DNA from: Lota lota
Taxonomy: Eukaryota > Chordata > Actinopteri > Gadiformes > Lotidae
Direction of reading: 5' to 3'
DNA length: 64,000 bases
Assembly: GCA_026745465.1 (NCBI GenBank)
Contig: JACYXH010000777.1
Location: forward strand, 26,225 to 90,224
In this document: positions 1 through 11,079 of the stretch, piece by piece
Position numbering within the stretch: the first letter of the stretch is position 1
Layout: the number at the start of each line of letters is the position of its first letter
Program-made: the position numbers and the translations under genes
Notes under the pieces: generated by a model
What the model was told of the DNA's origin: nothing
Seen by the model: only the letters and a program-made list of their open reading frames with translations
The model's database searches: none

Positions 1-116
1 AGGCATAGATAAATGATTTGCATGTGAAAATAACTAAACTAAAATGAGGACAGGCCGTCTGATAAGCTGGGCCAACTCTGCAAACTGTCCAGTGTAATTA
101 CCAACTGATACGCATG

Positions 117-221
<105 letters not shown>

Positions 222-274
222 ATAGTGTTGCATAGTTTCACATTTAGTCATGTCTGGTTACTTATGTGGCTTAC

Positions 275-335
275 CTCATTCTATCCCCAGGATGTGGGAC
301 AGCACAACTCTAGAGAGAAGAACACTCGTGTGTTC
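275..335 (-). other. putative noncoding first exon of receptor copy 0
   Basis: On the minus strand the sequence ends in GATGAG-like sequence followed by gtaagc, a good 5' splice site. The same block with a splice donor occurs upstream of the signal-peptide exon in copies A (10,287), B (18,078), C (36,461) and D (46,027). I read it as a 5' UTR exon of a CD22-like gene whose coding part lies left of the window. The 5' limit is a guess because no transcription start can be seen. Confidence 0.4.
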
Positions 336-1270
336 ACTAGTGAAATGATTATCTTTGATTTACCTCAACTCTGGAGAGAATAACACTCATGTGTTCACTA
401 ATGAATACAGATGGTTCCTTGGAGACATCATGTGATGGTTCCTAACAACCCATAGCAAAGTACAATTCAAGATGAGATCTCCTTTATATCACTTTAACAT
501 CTCCTTGTCAAAATGAGCACGAGTCAAGGCCAAAGAGAGATTTAGTGCATTTTCTCATTCATCTCAATTGTCACTTCCGAGAAATAACCAAGGTTCAGTC
601 TCACAGTGATCTGTGTGAGTTCTCTACATTTTCTTACAGGTGTCTCATGTCTAGAGTCTCAGCTATGAAACTAAATGAGAGTAGTGCAAGCTCTCAAATT
701 AGTCTCAAGACGACACCCACAATTGGATGCACTACCTACATTTTGTCTCAGTTAATCACATACAAATCTCAGCGCCACTTTCACCTAATCTTATCTGATA
801 CTCTTAAAGGGAAACAATTCATGCAAATGTGATGCACCAGATATATGGTTTATGTACATCAAGTATGCGTAACTTACAGAACCATCAGCTCATTTCACAC
901 AGAAGTCACGTAACTCAAATGTACGTGCCGATTTCCAACACCATTGAGTACTGAAGCCTAAAACCTCTCCAGTGTGTTTTGGAAATGAGCTTCTAAAACA
1001 ATGCCAGGCATGGATGTCATGTCAACGAAAACAACTTTGCCCAATACATGCTCAAGGGGAAACACAATTGTGTTGCCAGAGGTTTCCAACAGGGACACAA
1101 CAAGAAAGCATGTGCCATTTGTTAAAGTCTCTTGAAGAAAAATCTGCACTTTCAAATACATTAGTAAGTACCAAGAACTCAATCTGCCCATATTATATTT
1201 GTGATTCATTACAGAAAAACAACAGTAACACTGTTTCTTATTTTGCCTTTCCCGTAATGCCTTGATGAGT
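300..1270 (-). promoter_or_regulatory. 5' flank of receptor copy 0
   Basis: This block is repeated upstream of copy B (18,600-20,470, interrupted by a solo LTR) and copy C (36,905-37,672, cut off at its far end). It starts with two tandem copies of an element containing the inverted repeat GAACAC-TCAT-GTGTTC or a variant. Its position, immediately upstream of the putative first exon, suggests that it holds the promoter. No TATA box or other core promoter was identified with confidence. The remaining sequence is unique, AT-rich and has no gene that I recognise. Confidence 0.45.
958..1209 (-). other. unidentified ORF fragment repeated in three flanks
   Basis: This is an open frame of 83 codons ending in TAG. 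Its last ~55 residues (from LTNGTCF to the end HFQNTLERF) recur with few changes in the frame at 20,157-20,420, and the terminal part recurs at about 37,575-37,672, where copy C is broken. The composition looks protein-like (alternating hydrophobic and acidic residues, no low complexity). I do not recognise the family. It may be the 3' end of an old transposon ORF. Since the duplications are recent, conservation alone does not prove that it is coding. Confidence 0.25.
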
Positions 1271-1284
1271 GACCGTTTCTCTTA

Positions 1285-2560
1285 ATCAGAATCAGAATCA
1301 GAATCAGAGTTATTGCCAAGTAGGTTTCCACATAAATGAATTAGTTTTAGTCTCGGTGGTGCGTAACAATACACATTAAACACGTATTGGGACAAGAAAG
1401 GCAAGAACAAGGTGACTAGTAACAATAATAATAAATAATAAATAATAGAGAGATGATAAATAGATAATAATAGAAGAGATTAGGTATTTATAAAGGGAGT
1501 GCAAGTAATGAGAACAATAATGACGGTAGTGCAAGTGACACATAGGATCAGTGCAATGAGACTGTATTTACGGTGTCCGTGGACTAGATACATGAGTGTT
1601 GGTGGGGGACCAGAGACATGAGTGTTGGTGGGGGACCAGAGACATGAGTGTTGGTGTCCGTGGGGGACCGGGGCCTTGTTGGTGAGGTGAACTGCTGTAG
1701 GAAAGAAGCTGTTGTTGTGGGGGGGAGGTTTTGGTCTCGATGGACCGCAGCCTCCTGCCGGAGGGGAATGGATGGAAGAGTTTGTGTCCAGGGTGGGGGG
1801 TCGGCATCAATCCTTCCTGCCCGCCTCAGGGCCCTGGAGGCGTGCAGATCCTGGAGAGATGGCAGATTGCAGCCAATCACCCTGTAGGCGGAGCGAATGA
1901 TACGCTGCAGTCTGACCTTGTCCTTTGTGGTGGCAGCAGCGTACCAGATGGTGATGGTGGAGGTGAGGATGGACTCCATGATGGCAGTGTAGAAGAGCAC
2001 CATCATAGGTTAAGGCAGTTTGTACTTCCTCAGCTGTCACAGGCAGTACATCCTCTGCTGGGCTTTCTTGATGGTGGAGCTGATGTTCAGCTCCCACTTG
2101 AGGTCATGGGTGATGATGATGCCCAGGAAGCGGAAGAACTCCACAGACTCGACTGAGGAGTCACACAGGGTGATGGGGAAGAGATGAGGTCCACAACCAT
2201 CTCCACTGTCAATAGAGCATTGAGCTCCAGGTTGTTTTGACCGCACCAGGACACCAGATGGTCAATCTCCCACCTGTAGGCAGACTCATCCCCACCAGAG
2301 ATGAGCCCAATGAGGGTGGTGTTGTCTGCAAGCTTCAGGAGCTTGACTGACTGATGACTGGAGGCGCAGCTGTTCGTGTACAGGGAGAAGAGGAGGGGGG
2401 AAAGGACACAGCTCTGGGGCGGGGCGGGGGGGGGGGGGGGGGGGGGGTGCTGATGGTCCGGGTGTCAGAGACATGTTTCACATACACATAAGCTTCACAT
2501 ACTGCTTCCTGTATGACAGGAAGTTGGTGGAGTCAGGTACGTGCAGCTGGAAGAGCTTGT
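1285..2560 (-). mobile_element. 5'-truncated LINE (non-LTR retrotransposon) fragment, copy 1
   Basis: Minus-strand frames encode the C-terminal half of a LINE reverse transcriptase. Pieces include SVESVEFFRFLGIIITHDLK at about 2,100-2,170 and RLQRIIRSAYRVIGCNL at about 1,870-1,920. The 3' end is a short tandem repeat of ATTCTG at 1,287-1,311, typical of fish L2/CR1-type elements (clade not certain). The catalytic motif region reads LADNTT, so the second Asp is lost, and frameshifts and a poly(G) run at about 2,425-2,447 break the frame. The same element sits at the same place in the paralogous flank (20,484-21,290), so it inserted before the array duplicated. It is dead. Confidence 0.85.
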
Positions 2561-3610
2561 CTTGCTAACTTGTGCCGTGTGAAATGTCATCACTTTCTTA
2601 GAATGAATGCGGTGACCAGCATGTTTTTCCATTGCAGAGAGGTGTATTGGCTCCAGTTGAAGTTCACTTAATGCTCTTTTTAGGTTCGTTGTCGATAAGT
2701 CATTGTTTTCCTTACAGAAACGATGGTCATTAGTCAACTGTGTGTAAAAGTCAGTTATGGCCTTAACTGGGAGGATTTGTTATTTATTTATACGAAACAT
2801 GAAGATAAAAGTGCTTTACAGTTTGGTGATGTCTTCAACTGATTGTTGAGTGTTGATTATTGTTTTTACAGCTGAATACAGTGCAGAGTGTGTGGATAGG
2901 TTGGGTGAGGTTGCACAACTGTTTTGAGCATTGAGCAATCAATGAGCACAGATTGAAACAACCATCACCTCACATTCGAGAGATCTCGAATGTAAAATGA
3001 AACACTTGCTCTATGTATCATTGTACTCCAACACTCTGTGTCCTGGTCATCGGGGGAGTCCAGTAAAAGACACCTGGGTGGGGTGTAGCAGCCCTCTAGG
3101 TGGTGTAAGCAAAGGACATTGCTACATACAGTTAATTAATTTAACACCTAATTGGTTCTCATATATGTCGCTTGTGTTAGCTCCTCATATATAGCTTCAG
3201 TTGCACATTTAAGATAAATAAATCGGACAAGGAGGAGACATTGGATATACAATAATGTGACTTCTTGTTGGGCTCATCCTTGTCAGATTTGTCTCATGAA
3301 AGTCTCAGACTCTATACCTTTAAAATCAAAAGTCTCCCTGTAAACGCTGGAAATCAATGTTTTTGTATTGTTCTTCATCACAGTTACAGTCTCAAAGGGC
3401 TTTACAGGCCCGCATTATAGGAATGTAAATACTGGCTAAGCCTACTGAAAACTCAACCGTAAACATCTCCTTAATGTAAAGTGTGTTACGACTACCTCAG
3501 GCAAACTCATAAAACGAAAAGATCCCATTTGAATGACACAGAAGTACAAAACAGCATTGTAGGCCTGCTTATGAACTACACAACACATCTCTTATTTAAA
3601 GCCACATAAA
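2561..3610. other. intergenic, no gene seen
   Basis: This is AT-rich sequence between the LINE fragment and the 3' end of copy A. About 640 bp (roughly 2,655-3,290) have no counterpart in the otherwise parallel stretch around 21,390. That stretch is therefore either an insertion here or a deletion in the other unit. No terminal repeats or coding potential were found. Confidence 0.5.
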
Positions 3611-3622
3611 CCCCAAAATCAA

Positions 3623-3628
3623 TTTATT
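3623..3628 (-). terminator. candidate polyadenylation signal of copy A
   Basis: AATAAA on the minus strand, about 515 nt downstream of the copy A stop codon. The paralogous AATAAA is kept in copy C at 21,710-21,715 in the same sequence context. Confidence 0.45.
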
Positions 3629-3783
3629 CAGTTGAAAACAGTTCTGTTTGGGTCTCACAACGAACATTTCTTTGTTATTAAAATGTAGATAGTTATTAAA
3701 AGGAGGAAATTCTATGTAAAATACAATAATGTTTTAGTGCAGCCAGGAGATGGCTAGTATGGTTAGCTAACCGACCCAGACAG

Positions 3784-3900
3784 GTATTGTCACTAAAGAC
3801 CTCCCCTCACAAGTGCAGTACATGCAGGTAACCAGCAGGTGGTACCGTTAAGACCTCCCCTCACAGGTGCAGTACATTCAGGTAACCAGCAGGTGGTAGC
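3784..3900. repeat. 54-bp VNTR in the 3' flank of copy A
   Basis: Two tandem units containing AAGACCTCCCCTCACA and GTAACCAGCAGGTGGTA. The equivalent place downstream of copy C (about 21,890-22,050) has three units, so copy number changed after duplication. In both genes it would lie in the 3' UTR if the AATAAA noted nearby is used. Confidence 0.8.
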
Positions 3901-4141
3901 GATGAAGCAGAGCTGCATCCACCAGAGCAAGAGGCCCTGGATAAGAGCGGAAGTGGAACATACACAATCAAGTAAATAAGTTAAAAAAAAATCAAGAATC
4001 AGCAGATCATGTATGAGCAGTTATGGCAAGTGTTCAGTCCAGTTAATTAAGCGCCATAGGAATGCGTAATGTCCTACTCAAACTAAATGGATGATACAAT
4101 CTACCTAGTCCCACTATTTAAATCCTGCTGCCGCAACTGGT

Positions 4142-7100
4142 TCAATCTCTGGGGTGTTTGTTGATGGTGCTGTACAACTCTGAGGTTTCTCCCGCCTCTG
4201 TCTGGTCCTGGTCCCTGAAAAGAAGACAGAACTTCAGCCACCCTGTAAAACAGACCCATTGGATTGATGAAGTCCCAAAACATAGAGTCTAGTTCCTCTT
4301 TAGAAACACCAAGAGAAGCTTACTCAGGGACAGCGTTGGGTCTTTTAATGTTGACCACAGAGTAAAAGACTGCATCTGTCTGGTCTGATTGGACACGGGA
4401 GCCAGCCGAACAGCGAGGCACTTCCTGTTTCTCTGAGAGAGAGGTGCGGATGATGGCATAGTGCTGGTCATCCTGCTCTTCTATTGGTTCTCTCTGTGCT
4501 GCAGGAGCCAAGTGATTGGTCAGAGCTGAGACATTTTCATACACAGGAACAGGAAGTAGCTGATGGGGAGTGAGCACAGAAGAGTACATTTAGAGAAAGC
4601 TTTACACTTCCTGAAGACAGTCCTGAAGGTCCTGTGTTTCTGGTTCATTTAGAGACCCTTAGTGGTGACTAGTGGTCCCACCATGCAGGCTGCTGTAGGC
4701 CTCACTTCAAGTCCTTCCTGCAAGGTTTCCTACAACTGTAGATATAGTAAGACCTTTTCATCTTTCAACAATATATTCCATTGCTTCTTGAAAACAAGAT
4801 TAGACATCAACAATTCCATTCATCCATCTTCTCTTTCTGCTCACTGGCAGATGTCTCACCAGATCCCACTTTGTCTTCAAGATGTCACCCCATTTCGCAC
4901 CCTAGATCTCACCCTTTTAGCTAACATCAAAAACATTAAACTGAAGTTTATATTGCCAGATGAACACACCATAACATAGTAGCAGGTGCCATGGAAACAC
5001 TGCCACAGAGAAAGCATACAAACAATACTGATAATCATGGAGCACTGGTTGGGTTGGTTTGATTCAAGGTTACAAAACATAAAACATCCCAGAGATAAGC
5101 GCTTTAAAGTATATCATATCAAATATCATTGATATATATTCAATATAAAACAGGGCCAAGAATAGATCCCTGGGGGATCCCACAGGTCAACTGTCTGACA
5201 TCTGATACTATCTCTATTACCTAGCACACCATCATCTTAATGTCAAACAGGATTTAAACCACTCTATTGATGTGTCACTTAGCCTTAAACATTTTAAGTT
5301 AATCAACAAAATGGTGCGGTCTACTGTATCAAAAGCCTTCTGTAGATCTAACAGGACCATTCCAGAGGAATTGCTTTGAGCAGTGGATTCAGTACTGTCC
5401 CCACTCAACCTAGCAGGAAGTCCATCCAGGCCAGGGGCCTTGTTAAGGTTCATCGAGCGCAACAAGCTGGCAAGTTCATTATCAGCTGTTTCATCCAGTT
5501 CAAAGCTGTCTCTTCTGTCGTGGTAGAAGGTCTTAATGATAGTGTTTATATCCAGAGCTAATAGGCAACAGGGAGAAATGGGCCGATTAAAATGTTCATT
5601 AACTGCATCTTTATGATATTCAGCTTTGGCATAGCTTGGTTTTATATCTTGCCTGATGTATAAAGGTTTTGTACTGATTATAATCTTGATACATTTTCTA
5701 AAGTTTTAAATGTTGTTAGAGAACTATCTAAAATCTCACTGGTAATCAATTTTGCTGTCTGCTGTTAAATCCTAATTTGTATAATTTGTACTAGTGTGTC
5801 AAGCATGGATCCAATTGTTCTTTAAAAATAGCCCATCTGCACTGTCACAGTCTAGTACACCTGACCGATCCTGCTCCATTAATGTGTGATTAAATCACTC
5901 TTTTGAGGAACTCTTCATGGAACACTTATGAAGTTGTTTCCCTGTTCCAGCACACTTTCAGGATTTAAAGGGTGCAACCATTAATGCCAACGTTTAAAAC
6001 ACCTGACTGAAATATTTTGTATTAATCCAATACCATCATAACATCTAGAAATGATTCTCTATCGAAACACAACCGTGTTGGCTCCTCAATCAGTGTATCT
6101 ACCCAAACAGCTGATTGAACTTCACAAGGGCAACTACCAGAGAGCTTGTTGGAGTTTTCACATTTCACTTTTTTTTACTGTTCAAAAAGATACACTGTCT
6201 TCCTGTAAAAAACATTAGGATCGCCAAGTAATATACACTCTCTTCCTGTAAAAAACATTAGGAGCACCAAGTAACATACACTATATTCTTGTAAAAACAT
6301 TAGGATTGCCAGGTAAGATACACTGTCTTCCTGTAAAGAAATAATTATGACTGCAGCAATCAGTCTCTTCCCACTTCTAAAAGTAATTCTGTTTGGGAGG
6401 TCTATAGCACAATACTACTTTTTGGGAGGTCTACAGCATACTTCCACTAAAATGCGCTTTCTATAAAGCTGCAAAATGTCAACATAAGTTATCTCCAGTT
6501 CTGAATTGTCCAAATCAGGCCGAGGGTTTAACTTCAGATTATTTATGAAACTAGAGACACTGGGATGAACAGTCTCTCCTATCCACAGGCCTAGAGCAAC
6601 AGAGAAGGACACTTACTAAGGAAACAACTAGAAGTCTCTTGTGTGGTCTCGTGTTGTGGCCTCAGGGCATTTCCACCGTGTGTCTCAGTAAAGGATGGGT
6701 TAGTAATAAATGGCTTCCTGTGTCTCACCTCCTCCACGGTATCTGGCCTTCCTCCCTGTCCACGTGCTTTTCTGGAGGCCCTCTTTCTTCTGGTGAAGAG
6801 AACAGAGATGAAGAAGCAACAGGTGGAGTGAAGGAACGGAAATTGAGAAAGAGAGAGATCTCACCTCATCCAGAGGAAGACCAGGAGGAGAATGGTGGCC
6901 AGTAAGACAACAATGGTTATTATAGCAACTGCTGTTGTCTGTGATGTTGATGATGTCACTGGAACACAGATATTTGATTTCAAACACTGATAGCAAACTG
7001 TCACATAAATAGGCCAATGTTTAACTTTGTGCCTGTGACTGTGTGGGAGGTGTGTGTGTGTCTTTTTATTGAAGGATTACCTTTAATGAATAAAAAGGTG

Positions 7101-7901
7101 GAATTATAAAGTCTGATTGCATTATGAGCTTGGCAGTAATAGTTTCCTCCAAGCTCAGATGTGATATAAGTGATGGTGTAGTTCTGTCCTGATTCTTTCA
7201 CTGAGATTTCATGTTCCTTGAACCAGGTGTAGTTAGCTGCTGGGTTGGCATCACTGCTGCAGCTCAGAGTCACTGAACTGCCCTCCTCTATTTCACCAGA
7301 GGGACTCACGGTCACTGAGGGGGTCTTTGGAACATCTGTTAACAGTTACATTTCATTAATTATATAAAATACCAGCAGTTTGGGTCCATCATAGTAAATC
7401 TACATGTAGTTCTTTACCCTAAAAGGTCCATTACATCTGGTATCATGTCAGTGTACTGGGGAGTGGACTTACACACTAAAGGAGAGTGGAGATCGTATCC
7501 TCTAACAGCACATGAAAAGCTGTCTTCAGACTGAATGTAGTCCCTGTAGTTCACTCCCTGTCCTACATTCTGTCCATTCCTGAACCAGATGTAGGGAGGG
7601 TCACCAGCTAGACCACACATACTGTGACACTCCAGCTCTGTCCAGGTAGGATAGGTAGGCTGAGGAAAGGACACCTTCACCTGGAGATCTGGGTGTAAGA
7701 ACATGTTACACACAATTATGAAAAATAATGAAGATAACGCACAACACAAACCTTCTAGAACCCCCCCCCCCCCCACACACACACACACACACACACAAAC
7801 GTACGTACACACACAAATACACTCTCACTCCTGCACACACGCACACACACACACACACACAAACCTTCTAGAACATCCACACACACGCACACACACACGT
7901 A

Positions 7902-7935
<34 letters not shown>

Positions 7936-9694
7936 AGACTCATCATAGTTTACCTGTTACAGATAACTTCACTCCAGGGTCTCCAGTATATTCCCCACCT
8001 GGTTGGTTTGTGGTGAATCTAAACTTGTAGACAACAGAGTCACTTGTTCTCAGGTCTTTGACTCTCAAGGTACATGTTCCATGACATCTGGACCTGGTAC
8101 AGCTGACCTCTCCACAGCTGTATTCAACACGACCTGTATAGTCTGTATCACTTAGCAGATCAACAGGCTGATGGCGTTCTCCTTTAGTAAACCACAGTGT
8201 TGTGACTGTGGTAGGGGGGTACTGTACGTTGGCAGGGTATTTATAAGTGCAGCTGATGTCAACCATTGCTCCTCTTAAAGCGCATACGTTACTAGAAGAG
8301 TAAATAACTGTCCAGTCATCATTACTCTGAAGCGCTGTGAAAAAACAAACACATTTAATTGAGAATGAACACAGAGGTTCAGCTGATGAAAAGATCAGAA
8401 GCTACATAAAGAGATGGAGGCTGGTGGGTGGAGATGGAAACTACAGATACATGATGACCACTGAGCTGTGAGAGGAACCTTCCAGAACATCATGTAACAC
8501 CAGTGGCGTAGCCAGGGGGATTCAGGAATTATATTTTCGATTTAGGACATTTTCATTTTTATCTGAATCAAAATGAAGATTGGGTTATTAAGTTAAAATA
8601 TTTTTTTATAATTTGCAATTGCAACAGTTTACGCCATTCATTTAAATTAAGCCTTGAAAACTTTACGATAAGGGTTTATTATGTAACCATTAATTAACAT
8701 TAGTTCATGCAGTAATAAGCATCCACTAACAGTTAATTACGGTAGTGTAGGCTGCTAGGCTGTGTAGTCTCTGTAGGCCTCGGCCCTGTAGTCTATGTGG
8801 TTCTTTTGTGGCCTTGTGACTATAAGCTTTGTAATTACTTAGATGTGGAGACATGGAATGTAGAGGTGAGGAGGTGAGGAGAGGAGACAAGGCAAGGATA
8901 GGAGACAAGGAGAGGAAAGGGGGATACAGGAGTACTGGCGAGGAGACAAGGTAAGGAGAAGAGAAGAGTGGAGACAAGGAGGAGAGGAGAAGAGACGAAT
9001 AGAAGAGAGCAGACAAGGAGAGAAGAGGAGGCAAGGTGAGGAGACAAGGAGAGAAGAGGAGAGCAGTAGAGAGGAGAGAGGACAGGAGAAGACATGCAGT
9101 GTCTACCATATCACTGAATCAGAATTACAACATTGCAGCAGAAGATTGATATGCCATGTCTAAATCATCATCAATATAATAAAGAAAAACAGTAGTTTTT
9201 GACATCTATCTTTTTCAAAAAGTCTAAAAGTAATTAAATAAACCCTTTGATCTTGTAAATATTTCAGGTTTGCCTAGCAACCAGGAAATGGCAAACAAAT
9301 CTCAAATGCTAATTTTAATTCTATCAAATAATTCACAGAGTATTGTGATCTAAAAACCCGTACAGTACTTTCACTACAAGAGGCTGTATACAACTTGCAG
9401 TGAAAGTGGTCTTTTCCAATGACTAATGAACCATAACTGAACTATATAAAGGGGACCGTTCTCTATTCTAGTGGTCTGTTCAACCAAACACAGCGTTCTA
9501 GAGGGTGATTCTTTAATGTTGTATTTACTATTATTCTATCTTCAACATGCTGTGGTTTCACCCTCTCCTCGTTCCAGTTGCTTGGTTGTCATGTTATTGA
9601 AACAGTTCAACTAAATGTTCACAATGTAAATGAACCAACCTGGTACTGACAGAAGGAAAGCTAGAAATCCTCTTGCTGCTGATCTTAAATTCAT
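4142..9694 (-). CDS. CD22-like / Siglec-type receptor, copy A (8 coding exons, 456 aa)
   Basis: Coding exons (minus strand, 5' to 3'): 9694-9640, 8334-7954, 7688-7473, 7335-7081, 6958-6865, 6789-6729, 4559-4324, 4214-4142. All have GT-AG borders, Ig exons are phase 1-1, and the sum is 1,371 nt with one terminal TGA. Residues 1-18 are a signal peptide ([18 protein letters not shown]). Residues 19-145 are a V domain with Cys47 paired in position with Cys106 on strand E rather than F, an extra Cys36, and Arg124 in YKFRF, the place of the sialic-acid-binding Arg of Siglecs. Residues 146-217 are a second Ig domain, 218-302 one C2 domain, and about 311-333 the TM helix. The tail has Y361 (YENV, Grb2-type), Y388 (HYAII), Y420 (VFYSVV, a canonical ITIM) and Y447 (ELYSTI). 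Family knowledge suggests an inhibitory surface receptor of B cells; the specific ligand and cell type are inferred. The single C2 exon looks like a hybrid of two exon types found in copies B and C. Confidence 0.88.
5150..5600 (-). mobile_element. LINE reverse-transcriptase fragment in a copy A intron
   Basis: The frame at 5,232-5,465 contains [14 protein letters not shown] and then [17 protein letters not shown], two RT motifs that are normally much farther apart, so the fragment carries an internal deletion. It sits in the intron between the two long cytoplasmic exons, in the sense of the gene. The same fragment occurs in copy C (23,280-23,800) and therefore predates that duplication. The surrounding intron (about 4,620-6,600) shows no other coding sequence. 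Confidence 0.75.
6186..6350. repeat. short tandem repeat, ~45-bp unit
   Basis: About four degenerate units built on GATACACTGTCTTCCTGTAAA and AACATTAGGAT. Copy C has about two units (24,460-24,540) and copy B one (about 13,865-13,910). It is intronic and of no evident function. Confidence 0.75.
7759..7935. repeat. poly(C)/(CA)n tract in a copy A intron
   Basis: A C homopolymer followed by interrupted CA repeats between the V exon and the second Ig exon. The paralogous tract in copy C is at 34,112-34,232. In copy B it is gone because the flanking exon material is deleted. The local ORFs of Cys-Val or Thr-His are repeat artefacts. Confidence 0.93.
8840..9100. repeat. purine-rich GGAGA/GGAGACAAGG minisatellite, intron 1 of copy A
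   Basis: Degenerate tandem GGAGAGGAGACAAGG-like units, almost pure purine on the plus strand. The tract is kept in intron 1 of copies B (16,735-16,970) and C (35,095-35,345). The Ser/Leu-rich ORFs on the minus strand are not genes. Confidence 0.85.
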
Positions 9695-9747
9695 AGTGAG
9701 TCCTCTCCTCTCTCACGCTGTTGTTCTGGGGAGATATTTAAACACAC
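9695..9747 (-). other. 5' UTR part of the copy A signal-peptide exon
   Basis: The sequence upstream of the ATG runs 53 nt to a pyrimidine-rich acceptor (ttttacctgcag). The AG is kept in copies B, C and D although the neighbouring bases differ. This supports an untranslated upstream exon joined here. Confidence 0.5.
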
Positions 9748-10104
9748 CTGCAGGTAAAAATGTTTTTTTTAATCAGCGTTTCTACAAGGAAAACTCTTTG
9801 AATTACATTTGTTAAACAGAAAAGTTAAGAAATTTTAACATCATACTGTGGAGGAGGAAGCTGGTCTGACGTCTAGTCTGTGGTTCCAGTTAATCATGCA
9901 GTTAGCAGAACAGACACCAAAGAACATTCAAAGACTTCCTTCCTCTTCACACCATGATTAGCAGCAGAATGAACAGAAGCCTTCTAACTACTGGTCCCAT
10001 CATAAAATCACCATTTTATACCACAGTGAACGGTACAACGTTCCTTCATGTTTTATCTTCTGCTATTTTATTATCTTTTTATTAATCTTCTGTCATTCTG
10101 CTCC

Positions 10105-10140
10105 TTACTCACACACACACAGGCAGGCAGGCAGGCAGGT

Positions 10141-10183
<43 letters not shown>

Positions 10184-10236
10184 CTCAGACATACACACAC
10201 ACACACACACACAGACAAATACACACACACACACAC
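10105..10236. repeat. (CA)n and GGCA tract
   Basis: CA dinucleotides with (GGCA)n at the left end, adjacent to the putative first exon of copy A. Paralogous tracts are at 121, 18,012, 36,382 and 45,806. Confidence 0.93.
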
Positions 10237-10286
10237 GTGCATCATAGTTTCACCTTTAGTTAGAAATGGTAACTTGTGAGTCTTAC

Positions 10287-10350
10287 TTCTCATTGAGTTG
10301 CTATCCCCAGGATGTGGGACACCACAACTCTAGAGAACAACACTCATGTT
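10287..10350 (-). other. putative noncoding first exon of copy A
   Basis: The minus-strand sequence ends CTCAATGAGAA followed by gtaagac. The donor has moved by a few bases relative to the other copies but remains a good 5' splice site. With the acceptor at 9,747 it gives an intron of about 540 bp. The upstream border is unknown. Confidence 0.4.
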
Positions 10351-10429
10351 CACCAGTGAAAGATTAACTTTTTATTTTAACAATAGTTTCTTCTTTTCTT
10401 TCACAGACAATTTACATCATCCATCATGC

Positions 10430-10560
10430 AGTAAAACACCCCCAAAACACTCACCCCCTCCCTCCAACCCTCTCTCTATCTCTGCCTCCCTCCCTCTCTC
10501 CCTCCGTCCCTCCCGCTCTCTCTCCCTCCCTCTCTCCCTCTATTTCTCTCTCTCCACATT
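10430..10560. repeat. pyrimidine-rich (CCCTCTCT)n simple repeat
   Basis: Imperfect CT/CCT repeat with no coding meaning. The corresponding place in copies B and C has only a short C/T-rich stretch. Confidence 0.85.
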
Positions 10561-11079
10561 ATTCAGGTTAAAACAAAACAAAGAGAAAAACTAAAACAGA
10601 AAAAAGAATAAACCAGCAGAAAACAAACAGAAAAGAAGTACCAAGAGTGCTTTCCAAATCAGTTACGTCATTTGTTGGGCACACATAGATAGATACATTT
10701 AAACACATAACAAAGTCATTTCCAGCATTGATTTTTGATCAAGTTGTGTGAGTATGAAAAATAAATATAAAAGGAGGGCTTATTTTTTCACATCAATGTG
10801 AACCATCTGATTTTCTTTCTAATCTTATTTGTTCTAAAACTCGTTCTTTGCTTGAAAACTTTCTATAAATTGCATGAATGATCCTATATCTTACTAAACT
10901 TAATTGGCTTCTCTCTCACCACATAGGTTAGCTTCTCTAGTGCCAGGCTGGATGACATTCAACACCCACATACCAGGACTAGGTCTGTCCATACTTTACC
11001 ACATCAATGCAATTACTCTTGGAGGAGAAACATTAATAAGTGTTTCTTTACTGAGCTATACTGAAAAGATGAACTTGTA

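Noticed and set aside
6639..6905. Plus-strand ORFs over the TM and juxtamembrane exons (also 14,042 and 24,833)
   Set aside because: Antisense of conserved receptor exons, repeated only because the exons are repeated.
8726..9109. Ser/Leu-rich minus ORFs in intron 1 (also 16,559-16,940 and 35,074-35,366)
   Set aside because: Products of the purine-rich minisatellite; no start context or domain.
9438..9455. TATATAAAGGGG on the plus strand in intron 1, kept in copies A, B and C (also about 17,318 and 35,688)
   Set aside because: Wrong strand for the receptor genes and within a recently duplicated intron. No ORF or transcript evidence downstream.
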